The notes beneath the pieces were generated by a model. That model saw only the letters and a list, made by a program, of their open reading frames with translations, made no database searches and was not told the DNA's origin. The translations under genes and the position numbers were made by a program. A stretch of 64,000 nucleotides of DNA from WLWS01 sp965243105 (GTDB taxonomy: Bacteria; Pseudomonadota; Gammaproteobacteria; Eutrophobiales; Eutrophobiaceae), in the NCBI GenBank assembly GCA_965243105.1, contig CBDEUC010000001.1, positions 434,001-498,000 of the forward strand, read 5' to 3'. This document shows, in pieces, positions 8,268 to 16,302 of this stretch (positions are counted from its first letter, which is position 1; each line of letters starts with the position of its first letter).

Positions 8268-9550
8268 CTGAGGACAGAAAAATATCAGTGGTGGGAATGG
8301 GCTATGTCGGGCTGCCGGTAGCCGTGGCATTTGGCAAGAAGGCCAGCGTAATTGGCTTTGATATCAACCCGGCAAGAATTGAACAACTGAAGCAGCACGA
8401 CGACATTACCAATGAGATTTCCCCGGAAGAACTGAAACAGGCGGACATCCAGTTCACGACGGATGCCAGCGATCTGTCCAGGGCTGATTTTCACATCGTT
8501 GCTGTGCCGACACCTATTACCGATGCCAAGAGTCCGAACATGGATCCGCTGATCGCTGCATCACGTACCGTGGGCAAGCAGTTAAAGAAGGGCGATATCG
8601 TGGTATATGAGTCGACAGTTTATCCCGGGGCCACGGAAGAAGACTGCAAGCCGGTGCTTGAAGCGGAGTCGGGCCTGCAATGTGGCAGGGACTTTTTTAT
8701 CGGCTATTCACCGGAGAGGATCAATCCAGGTGACAAGGTGCATACATTCACCAACATTATGAAAATAGTGTCCGGTGAAACACCGGAAGTGCTGGATATC
8801 GTGGCAGACGTGTACTCATCGGTGGTGGAGGCTGGTGTGCATCGCGCACCGTCGATTCGCGTGGCCGAGGCTGCAAAAGTCATCGAAAATACACAAAGGG
8901 ATGTCAATATAGCCCTGATGAACGAACTGGCACTGGTATTTGAACGTCTTGATATTGATACCAATGATGTCCTTGAAGCGGTAGGCACCAAGTGGAATGC
9001 CCTGCCGTTCAGGCCCGGCCTGGTGGGAGGGCACTGTATTGGTATTGATCCCTATTACCTTTCTTACAAGGCCACCAAGTCAGGTTACATCCCGGATTTG
9101 ATCCTTGCCAGTCGACACATCAACGATGGTATCGGTGGGCACGTGGCGTCGAAATTAATAAAGACACTGATCCAGACCGGGTGCCAGGTGGAAAATGCGG
9201 TCATTACCATCCTTGGCCTCACCTTCAAGGAAAATGTTTCGGATATTCGCAATACGCGGGTCGTGGACATCATTGGTGAGCTTGAGGACTACGGTGTCCA
9301 TGTGCAGGTTCATGATCCCCTGGCAGAGCCGGAAGAGTTGCGCGAGGAATACGGTATCGAATCGGTGGCAAGAGATGATTTGAAAAAAGCCGACGCGGTA
9401 GTGCTGGCGGTATCACACCAGGAATACCTGGACGGTGGGTGGAACTATATTTGCGATTTATTAAATGGGCGCCGGGGAGTGGTGTTTGATGTCAAGGCAG
9501 TGCTGGACAGGGTTTCCATACCCGAAGGCGTCACACTGAAAAGACTGTAA
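8264..9550 (+). CDS. UDP-N-acetylhexosamine 6-dehydrogenase (TviB/WbpA/WbpO type)
   Basis: The 428-residue product is a UDP-glucose/GDP-mannose dehydrogenase family member of the TviB/WbpA branch. The Rossmann motif is GMGYVGLP; VAVPTPI and YESTVYPG follow, then SPERINPGD, the AEAAKVIENTQRDVNIALMNE helix typical of the HexNAc group, and the catalytic cysteine C258 in GGHCIGIDPYYL. It performs a two-step oxidation of C6 to give a UDP-N-acetylhexosaminuronic acid. With the WbpB/WbpE/WbpD-like genes later in the cluster it would feed a UDP-2,3-diacetamido-uronate pathway. GlcNAc and GalNAc specificity cannot be told apart from sequence by eye. Confidence 0.87.
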   Translation: MTEDRKISVVGMGYVGLPVAVAFGKKASVIGFDINPARIEQLKQHDDITNEISPEELKQADIQFTTDASDLSRADFHIVAVPTPITDAKSPNMDPLIAASRTVGKQLKKGDIVVYESTVYPGATEEDCKPVLEAESGLQCGRDFFIGYSPERINPGDKVHTFTNIMKIVSGETPEVLDIVADVYSSVVEAGVHRAPSIRVAEAAKVIENTQRDVNIALMNELALVFERLDIDTNDVLEAVGTKWNALPFRPGLVGGHCIGIDPYYLSYKATKSGYIPDLILASRHINDGIGGHVASKLIKTLIQTGCQVENAVITILGLTFKENVSDIRNTRVVDIIGELEDYGVHVQVHDPLAEPEELREEYGIESVARDDLKKADAVVLAVSHQEYLDGGWNYICDLLNGRRGVVFDVKAVLDRVSIPEGVTLKRL

Positions 9551-9565
9551 GCGGAGAAAAAACCC

Positions 9566-10891
9566 TTGAATGTAACAATGCTTGGAAGTGGCTATGTCGG
9601 GCTGGTGTCCGGCGCGTGCTTTGCAGAATTCGGTGCGAATGTCACCTGCGTTGATGTTGACGAGGAAAAAATCAGGCTGCTGAATGAAGGACATATCCCT
9701 ATCTATGAGCCGGGCCTGGATGTCCTGGTGGAAAAGAATAAAAGGGAAGGGCGCCTGTCTTTCAGCACGCAAATGGAACAAGTTGTTCGCGAAAGTGACA
9801 TCATCTTTATCGCGGTTGGGACCCCCTCAAGGCACGGCGACGGTCACGCTGATTTAACCTACGTGTTCCAGGCAGCCAGGGACATCGCTCCCTACCTCGA
9901 GGGTTACACGGTAATCGTGGACAAGTCCACGGTACCTGTTGGCACGGCGCGTAACGTGCAAAGGACTATCGCGGAGACGAATCCGGATGCGGATTTTGAC
10001 CCGGCTTCAAACCCCGAGTTTCTGCGGGAAGGTGCTGCCATATCCGATTTTATGCGCCCGGATCGTGTAGTGATTGGCGTTGAGAGTCAGCGCGCGGAGA
10101 AACTGCTTCGGGAGCTGTATCGACCACTAAACCTCATTGAATCACCATTACTGGTCACCGGCCTGGAAACTGCAGAACTCATCAAGTATGCATCCAACGC
10201 GTTCCTGGCTACCAAGATCAGCTTTATCAACGAGATTGCCACGCTGTGCGAGGAAGTGGGCGCAGACGTGCACGATGTTTCCAGGGGGATGGGGCTGGAT
10301 GGACGCATTGGCAGGAAGTTCCTGCATCCCGGCCCCGGCTACGGTGGCTCCTGTTTTCCCAAGGACACCCGCGCACTGGCGCGTATTGCGCAGGAGCATG
10401 GCGCATCAAGCCGTATTGTTGAATCGGTTATCGAGGTGAACGAGGCGCAAAAGGCCCGCATGATTAACAAGGTGCGCAAGGCATTGGGTGGAAGTGAATC
10501 GGGCAAAACGGTTGCCGTACTTGGACTTACTTTTAAACCGGAAACCGATGACATGCGAGAGGCACCGTCCCTGTCAATACTGCCCAAGCTGGTTGAGAAT
10601 GGTATGAAAGTTCGTGCGCATGATCCCAAGGGGATGCAAGAGGCGAAACACCTTTTGCCCGGAACTATCGAATACTGTGATGAGCTACAGGACGTTTTTG
10701 ACGGCGTGGATGCCATCATTTTGCTTACCGAGTGGAACGTATATCGCGGCATGAACATGGCAAAGGTACTGGAGAGAATGTCAGGCAATGTCATGATTGA
10801 TCTCAGGAATGTTTACGAGGTTAATGAAATGCAGGCTCTCGGCTTTGACTACCACTGTGTCGGCCGCAGCAGCGTCTCAGTCGATAGATAA
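9566..10891 (+). CDS. ugd: UDP-glucose 6-dehydrogenase
   Basis: The 441-residue product has GSGYVGLVSGACFAEFG at its N-terminus, VDKSTVPVGT, NPEFLREGAA and the catalytic C263 in GYGGSCFPKDT; the last two are typical of UDP-glucose rather than HexNAc dehydrogenases. It converts UDP-glucose to UDP-glucuronate with two NAD+. The start is TTG at 9566: GGAG at 9553–9556 is spaced nine bases from it, and the protein begins directly with the nucleotide-binding strand. It follows the preceding gene by 15 bases. GDP-mannose dehydrogenase is an alternative but fits the context less well. Confidence 0.88.
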   Translation: MNVTMLGSGYVGLVSGACFAEFGANVTCVDVDEEKIRLLNEGHIPIYEPGLDVLVEKNKREGRLSFSTQMEQVVRESDIIFIAVGTPSRHGDGHADLTYVFQAARDIAPYLEGYTVIVDKSTVPVGTARNVQRTIAETNPDADFDPASNPEFLREGAAISDFMRPDRVVIGVESQRAEKLLRELYRPLNLIESPLLVTGLETAELIKYASNAFLATKISFINEIATLCEEVGADVHDVSRGMGLDGRIGRKFLHPGPGYGGSCFPKDTRALARIAQEHGASSRIVESVIEVNEAQKARMINKVRKALGGSESGKTVAVLGLTFKPETDDMREAPSLSILPKLVENGMKVRAHDPKGMQEAKHLLPGTIEYCDELQDVFDGVDAIILLTEWNVYRGMNMAKVLERMSGNVMIDLRNVYEVNEMQALGFDYHCVGRSSVSVDR

Positions 10892-11029
10892 GAAAAAGAC
10901 AGGCCATTCAAGCACTTTAGGTACTAAGTTAGAAAGTAGTTAAAAAGTAGCCTGCAGGGTTCATGCACAGTTCACATTTTTCACCAAAAATTATTGGGAT
11001 ATCTACCCTAAACGAGTGATAATTCCGGG

Positions 11030-14000
11030 GTGGGTACGCCAACTTCAAATTCTGTCCCTGTTGTAGTAGTTACCGGTTCCGGTAACGACCAGATTGACGC
11101 CTTCTTGTGGGATCGTGCCTGGGGCAAGACTTCTGGCGCCAGTAAAGTTGAGCTGACTTTCAGCTTTCCCCAGGCCGGTGCGACTTTTCGAAATCCTTAT
11201 TCAGGCTTTGATGAACCGGGAGTAGTTGCAGGGAGCAGCAATAACTTTATTCCCCTGAATGCCGGTCAGCAAACCGCTGTTGCGGATGCGCTGGATGCCT
11301 GGTCGAATGTAGCCAATATCAATTTCACCCTCGTGGCTGACACCGCGACTTCGGTGGGTGATATTCGTACCGCCTTTACTGATCTTGACCGGGGCAATGG
11401 CATCGTCTCCTGGGCTTATTTTCCCAATGACAGTCCTGTCGCCGGGGATATATGGATTGATTCAAACGATATTCCAACCAGCACCACCTTTACCCCGCGC
11501 AGTGAACAGTTCAAGAACCTGCTGCACGAGATTGGTCATACCCTCGGTTTAAAGCATCCTAATGATGGGGGTGGTGTAGGCGTCAGCCTTCCGGTCGATG
11601 TTGAAGGACAGTATTACCCCATCATGCTGCAATCCTCGGAGTTTGTCGTGGACGGTGCCCCTGACCGCTGGCCAACTACACCGATGGTGCTTGATATCCA
11701 GGCTATCCAGTACATTTATGGCGCCAACACTTCTCACAATGCAGGCGACACGACTTATTCCTACACCGACACTGGAGAGTACTTCGAAACCATCTGGGAT
11801 GGTGGCGGTATAGATACCATTGATTATTCCGCATCGTCCACAGGCGCTACGATAAACCTGAACGGCGGAGAAGGGTCCTCGCTGGGTTCTCACATCACTT
11901 TTACCCGGGTGGACTCCTCGACACACGTTGAGGATCGCACAGTTTACATCGCGTATAACGCCAATATTGAGAATGCCATTGGCAGTAGCGCGTCCGACAA
12001 CATTATCGGCAATGCGCTGCGAAACGAGCTCAGGGGCGGGCTGGGACACGACCAGATATTTGGTGAAAATGGTCACGATCTGCTGTTTGGTGATGCTGGC
12101 TTTGACACCCTTGATGGCGGGGGCGGCCGGGATACACTGGATGGCGGAATCGGTTCCGATACCATGCGCGGTGGTGCCGGCAACGATAAATACTACGTGG
12201 ATAATGCCGGCGACGTGGTCATCGAATCCAGTAGCCAGGGCACTGACTGGATACTGAGTTCCGTTGACTACACCCTGCCAAACCATGTTGAGTGGTTAAC
12301 CCTGACCAACGCCTTTGGTTCCACAGGAACGGGTAATTCCATTAATAACATTCTCAACGGTGCTGCTGGAAACGATACGCTTATCGGCGGTGCCGGCAAC
12401 GACCGTCTACGTGGTTTTGACGGAAATGACGTGCTGGATGGCGGCGTTGGCAGTGACCGCATGGAAGGTGGTGATGGTGATGATGAGTACCACGTGGACA
12501 GCACTGGTGACACCGTCACCGAGCTGGCAGGCGAAGGTACCGACCTGGTGAAGAGCACAATTTCCTACACCCTGGCCAATAATGTTGAGAACCTGACGCT
12601 GCTGGGTACGGGCAATATCCGCGCCACGGGTAATACCCTCAACAACGTGCTGACCGGTAACTCGGGGAATAACATCCTCAGCGGCGGCGGCGGTGACGAC
12701 CAGATGCTGGGTGGTGAGGGAGACGATCGCTACTTTGTTCGCCAGGCCGGCGATATTGTCACGGAGCAGGCGAGTGAAGGCGTTGACTGGGTGTTCACTA
12801 CCCTGAGCTACACGCTGACGGATCACGTGGAACGTGTGACGCTGCAGGGCTCGGGCAATATCTCGGCGACGGGCAATGCGCTGGCGAATTCGCTGTTTGG
12901 AAACAGTGGCCGCAACACGCTGGACGGCGGTGCGGGCGTGGACTTCCTGCGCGGCTATGCTGGTAACGACAAGTACATCGTGGACGACAGTGCTGACCGG
13001 GTGGTGGAGTCGAGTCGCCAGGGAACGGACTGGGTACTGAGCTCGGTGGACTTTGTCCTGCCGAACCACGTGGAGTGGTTGACGCTGACAGATCCGGGCG
13101 GACTGACGGGTACGGGTAACAGCCTGAATAATATCCTCAACGGCAGCAGCGGTAATGACATGCTGAACGGCCTGGCGGGTAACGACCGTCTGCGCGGGTT
13201 CGAGGGTAATGACATCCTTGATGGTGGCCTGGGTAATGATCGCATGGAAGGTGGCCTGGGTGATGATGAATACTTTGTGCAGAGCACCGGTGACATCGTG
13301 ACGGAGCTGGCGGGCGAGGGTACGGACCATGTAAAGAGCAGTATCTCCCACACGCTGGCGGCGAACGTGGAAGAATTGACGCTGCTGGGTACCGGCAACC
13401 TGCGCGGTACCGGCAATGCCCTGGACAATACCATTAATGGTAATAGCGGTAATAACACGCTGAGTGGTGCAGCCGGTGACGACCAGATGATTGGCGGGCT
13501 CGGTAACGACCGTTATTTTGTCAGGCAGGCAGGCGACGTCGTCACTGAGCAGGCCGGTGAAGGTGTTGACTGGGTGTTTACCACGCTCAGCTATGTTCTT
13601 CCGGCGAATGTTGAACGTGTAACCCTGCAAACTACCGCATCTCTAAATGCGACCGGCAATGCACTGAACAACTCGCTCTTTGGTAATAGCGGAGCAAACA
13701 CCCTTGATGGTGGTCCCGGGGCTGATTTCATGCGCGGTGGCGGGGGTAATGATCTTTATATCGTTGACGACACCAGTGACCGGGCCGTGGAAAGCCTTAA
13801 CGGTGGTACCGACACGGTAGAAAGCAGCGTGGATTTCACTCTCGCGGCGAACGTGGAAAGACTGACACTCACCGGGACCCAGGATATCAGCGGTACCGGT
13901 AACGATTCCAATAACCTGCTGCTTGGTAACAGCGGTGATAATAACCTCTCTGGTGCCGGTGGTCGGGATACGCTTAATGGTGGTACCGGTGCTGACACGA

Positions 14001-15610
14001 TGCGCGGTGGAAGCGGTAACGACAGGTATGTGGTGGATGAAGCGGGCGACGTAGTGATTGAAGCCAGTCGCCAGGGCACCGACTGGGTCCTGAGTGACGT
14101 AGATTTTACCCTTCCCAGCCACGTTGAGTGGTTGAGCCTGACGGGTGCTGGCCTTAACGGCAACGGCAATAACCTCAATAACCTGATCAACGGCAATGCA
14201 GGTAATAATAATCTCAATGGATTAGCAGGCAACGACCGTCTACGCGGTTTTGACGGAAATGACGTGCTGGATGGCGGCGTCGGCAGTGACCGCATGGAAG
14301 GTGGTGATGGTGATGACGAGTACCACGTGGACAGCACTGGTGACACCGTCACCGAGCTGGCAGGCAAGGGTACCGACCTGGTCAAGAGCACAATTTCCTA
14401 CACCCTGGCCAATAATGTTGAGAACCTGACGCTGCTGGGCACGGGCAATATCCGCGCCACGGGTAATACCCTCAACAACGTGCTGACCGGTAACTCGGGG
14501 AATAACATCCTCAGCGGCGGCGGTGGTGACGACCAGATGATCGGTGGTCTTGGCAATGATCGTTATTTTGTCAGGCAGGCTGGCGATATTGTCACGGAGC
14601 AGGCGGGTGAAGGCGTTGACTGGGTGTTCACTACCCTGAGCTACACGCTGACGGATCACGTGGAACGTGTGACGCTGCAGGGTACGAGCAATATCTCGGC
14701 GACGGGCAATGCGCTGGCGAATTCGCTGTTTGGAAACAGTGGTCGCAACACGCTGGACGGCGGTGCGGGCGTGGACTTCCTGCGCGGCTATGCTGGTAAT
14801 GACAAGTACATCGTGGACGACAGTGCTGACCGGGTGGTGGAGTCGAGCGGCCAGGGAACGGACTGGGTACTGAGCTCGGTGGACTTTGTCCTGCCGAACC
14901 ACGTGGAGTGGTTGACGCTGACAGATCCGGGCGGACTGACGGGCACGGGTAACAGCCTGAATAATATCCTCAACGGCAGCAGCGGTAATGACACGCTGAA
15001 CGGCCTGGCGGGTAACGACCGTCTGCGCGGGTTCGAGGGTAATGACATCCTTGATGGTGGCCTGGGCAGTGATCGCATGGAAGGCGGCCTGGGTGATGAT
15101 GAATACTTTGTGCAGAGCACCGGTGACATCGTGACGGAGCTGGCGGGCGAGGGTACGGACCATGTAAAGAGCAGTATCTCCCACACGCTGGCGGCGAACG
15201 TGGAAGAATTGACGTTGCTGGGTACCGGCAACCTGCGCGGTACCGGCAATGCCCTGGACAATACCATTAATGGTAATAGCGGTAACAACAACCTGCTGGG
15301 CGGGCTTGGAGACGATACCCTGGTCGGTAACGAAGGTAATGATAACCTGACCGGCGGCGGTGGTAACGATCTCTTTATATTTGATGACAATAGCGACCTG
15401 GATCGTCTGCTGGACTTCAGTGCCGGCGCGGGATCAGACGATGTCATTGACTTCAAGGCGGTGACCTCGCTGACCTCATTTGTTGATGTTCAAAATGCCG
15501 CCACGCAGGCTGGTGCTGATACGGTGATCGACCTCGGGGCAGGAAATTCTGTTACCCTCGTTGGCGTGGATCTGCTGGATCTACACACCGACGATTTCAT
15601 CTTCACCTAG
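11030..15610 (+). CDS. Large RTX metalloprotease (M10/serralysin-like) with duplicated repeat modules
   Basis: The GTG at 11030 opens 1526 codons; an in-frame stop just upstream and no ATG leave it as the best start. There is no signal peptide, as expected for type I secretion. Residues about 30–240 form the zinc protease: H166-E-x-x-H170-x-x-G-x-x-H176-P, then the Met-turn YYPIMLQS. Nonapeptide GGxGxD calcium repeats follow from about residue 330. Twelve modules of about 87 residues come next, each with a V-E-x-[LV]-[ST]-L strand and a G-N-D-x-x-x-G turn. The end (DFSAGAGSDDVIDF … DDFIFT) resembles RTX type I secretion signals. No ABC/HlyD/TolC exporter is nearby. Modules 2–5 and 9–12 are nearly identical (see repeat entries). 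Serralysins are usually about 480 residues, so this is unusually long. Confidence 0.88.
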   Translation: MGTPTSNSVPVVVVTGSGNDQIDAFLWDRAWGKTSGASKVELTFSFPQAGATFRNPYSGFDEPGVVAGSSNNFIPLNAGQQTAVADALDAWSNVANINFTLVADTATSVGDIRTAFTDLDRGNGIVSWAYFPNDSPVAGDIWIDSNDIPTSTTFTPRSEQFKNLLHEIGHTLGLKHPNDGGGVGVSLPVDVEGQYYPIMLQSSEFVVDGAPDRWPTTPMVLDIQAIQYIYGANTSHNAGDTTYSYTDTGEYFETIWDGGGIDTIDYSASSTGATINLNGGEGSSLGSHITFTRVDSSTHVEDRTVYIAYNANIENAIGSSASDNIIGNALRNELRGGLGHDQIFGENGHDLLFGDAGFDTLDGGGGRDTLDGGIGSDTMRGGAGNDKYYVDNAGDVVIESSSQGTDWILSSVDYTLPNHVEWLTLTNAFGSTGTGNSINNILNGAAGNDTLIGGAGNDRLRGFDGNDVLDGGVGSDRMEGGDGDDEYHVDSTGDTVTELAGEGTDLVKSTISYTLANNVENLTLLGTGNIRATGNTLNNVLTGNSGNNILSGGGGDDQMLGGEGDDRYFVRQAGDIVTEQASEGVDWVFTTLSYTLTDHVERVTLQGSGNISATGNALANSLFGNSGRNTLDGGAGVDFLRGYAGNDKYIVDDSADRVVESSRQGTDWVLSSVDFVLPNHVEWLTLTDPGGLTGTGNSLNNILNGSSGNDMLNGLAGNDRLRGFEGNDILDGGLGNDRMEGGLGDDEYFVQSTGDIVTELAGEGTDHVKSSISHTLAANVEELTLLGTGNLRGTGNALDNTINGNSGNNTLSGAAGDDQMIGGLGNDRYFVRQAGDVVTEQAGEGVDWVFTTLSYVLPANVERVTLQTTASLNATGNALNNSLFGNSGANTLDGGPGADFMRGGGGNDLYIVDDTSDRAVESLNGGTDTVESSVDFTLAANVERLTLTGTQDISGTGNDSNNLLLGNSGDNNLSGAGGRDTLNGGTGADTMRGGSGNDRYVVDEAGDVVIEASRQGTDWVLSDVDFTLPSHVEWLSLTGAGLNGNGNNLNNLINGNAGNNNLNGLAGNDRLRGFDGNDVLDGGVGSDRMEGGDGDDEYHVDSTGDTVTELAGKGTDLVKSTISYTLANNVENLTLLGTGNIRATGNTLNNVLTGNSGNNILSGGGGDDQMIGGLGNDRYFVRQAGDIVTEQAGEGVDWVFTTLSYTLTDHVERVTLQGTSNISATGNALANSLFGNSGRNTLDGGAGVDFLRGYAGNDKYIVDDSADRVVESSGQGTDWVLSSVDFVLPNHVEWLTLTDPGGLTGTGNSLNNILNGSSGNDTLNGLAGNDRLRGFEGNDILDGGLGSDRMEGGLGDDEYFVQSTGDIVTELAGEGTDHVKSSISHTLAANVEELTLLGTGNLRGTGNALDNTINGNSGNNNLLGGLGDDTLVGNEGNDNLTGGGGNDLFIFDDNSDLDRLLDFSAGAGSDDVIDFKAVTSLTSFVDVQNAATQAGADTVIDLGAGNSVTLVGVDLLDLHTDDFIFT
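12395..13453 (+). repeat. Direct repeat copy 1 within the RTX gene (~1.06 kb)
   Basis: This matches 14228–15286 at a constant offset of 1833 bases (611 codons) with no net insertion or deletion. By eye the copies differ at only a few per cent of positions. It covers modules 2–5 of the repeat region. Confidence 0.9.
14228..15286 (+). repeat. Direct repeat copy 2 within the RTX gene (~1.06 kb)
   Basis: Second copy of the 12395–13453 unit, covering modules 9–12. A patch near 14535–14580 instead resembles the module around 13490–13540, which suggests gene conversion among modules. Confidence 0.9.
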
Positions 15611-15633
15611 ATTAATTCCTTAAAAATGAAGTT

Positions 15634-15648
15634 GTTCACTTTTTGAAC
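15634..15648. promoter_or_regulatory. Operator copy 1: GTTCA-N5-TGAAC
   Basis: GTTCA CTTTT TGAAC is a 15-bp inverted repeat overlapping the presumed -35 (15635–15640). Its centre is 30 bp, close to three helical turns, from the second identical-type site. Confidence 0.7.
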
Positions 15649-15663
15649 GAGATGAATTAGAAT
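15635..15663 (+). promoter_or_regulatory. Promoter of the winged-helix regulator gene, giving a leaderless mRNA
   Basis: -35 TTCACT (15635–15640), 17-bp spacer, -10 TAGAAT (15658–15663). The expected transcription start, about 7–10 bases after the -10, falls at or within a few bases of the ATG at 15673. No Shine–Dalgarno precedes that ATG. Confidence 0.55.
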
Positions 15664-15678
15664 GTTCATCCCATGAAC
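15664..15678. promoter_or_regulatory. Operator copy 2: GTTCA-N5-TGAAC, containing the start codon
   Basis: GTTCA TCCCA TGAAC (6-bp arms if the flanking T/A pair is counted). The start codon 15673–15675 lies inside it. Together with copy 1 it brackets the promoter, a strong sign of autorepression. Confidence 0.7.
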
Positions 15679-16302
15679 AACGTCAACAAAGAGGACTCGC
15701 TGACCCTCGAAATCCTTGAAGCGGTTGAAAGAAACGAGGAATTGACCCAGCGGAATCTCGCCAGTGAGCTGGGTGTGGCGCTGGGACTGGCAAACTCTTA
15801 CCTGAAACGTTGCGCCCGCAAGGGTTATATCAAGATCCAGCAGGCCCCGGCTAACCGCTACCTCTATTACCTGACGCCAAAGGGATTCAGTGAAAAGAGC
15901 CGGCTTTCGGCCAAGTACCTGTCTACCTCCTTTGACCTGTATCGGCGCGCGAGCAAGTCATTCACCCTGATTTACACGCAATGCCAGCGGGTGGGGCAAA
16001 GAAAATTACTGCTTTGCGGCTTATCCGAGCTGAGTGAAATTGCCTATATTCGCGCCCAGGAGTTTGATATCGAATTAAGCGGTATCTGGGAGCCCAACAA
16101 CAGCGTCAGTGAGCACCTGGGATTGCCGGTATGGCGAAAATTTGAAGACGCCAGCGACAGTGATGCCTACCTGGTTACCGCCCTGAGAGACCCCCAGGAT
16201 ATCCAGCAACAGCTTTTTCAAAAGGCTGGCGACAAGGATGTGCTTGCCCCTGAAATACTGGGTTTAAATACTTCTGTGCAGGTGGAGCCCGGTGATGACT
16301 GA
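15673..16302 (+). CDS. Winged-helix (MarR-like, EPS-associated) regulator with Rossmann-like C-terminal domain
   Basis: The 209-residue product has an N-terminal winged helix (residues about 8–75): TLEILEAVERNEELTQRNLASELGVALGLANSYLKRCARKGYIK is helix-turn-helix, and the YLYYLTPKGFSEKSRL wing follows. This looks like the MarR-type regulators linked to exopolysaccharide loci, but those are about half as long. Residues about 110–195 look like an alpha/beta fold (KLLLCGLSELSEIAYIRAQ … DAYLVTALRDP), similar in style to the N-terminal Rossmann part of PglD-type proteins. It might sense a nucleotide sugar or NAD(H); this is inference. Two GTTCA-N5-TGAAC sites over its promoter suggest autoregulation. 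It heads the operon and overlaps the next gene. Confidence 0.75.
   Translation: MNNVNKEDSLTLEILEAVERNEELTQRNLASELGVALGLANSYLKRCARKGYIKIQQAPANRYLYYLTPKGFSEKSRLSAKYLSTSFDLYRRASKSFTLIYTQCQRVGQRKLLLCGLSELSEIAYIRAQEFDIELSGIWEPNNSVSEHLGLPVWRKFEDASDSDAYLVTALRDPQDIQQQLFQKAGDKDVLAPEILGLNTSVQVEPGDD

Noticed and set aside
12407..13630. Long minus-strand reading frames opposite the RTX gene (also at 14240–15184 and 11549–12286)
   Set aside because: They mirror the periodic GGxGxD coding of the plus-strand gene, show the same repeat as low-complexity Val/Thr/Ile text and have no family resemblance or ribosome site.
12000..15300. Regular repeats as a CRISPR array
   Set aside because: The repeats are in-frame RTX protein modules of about 260 bases with coding constraint, not short repeats with unique spacers.
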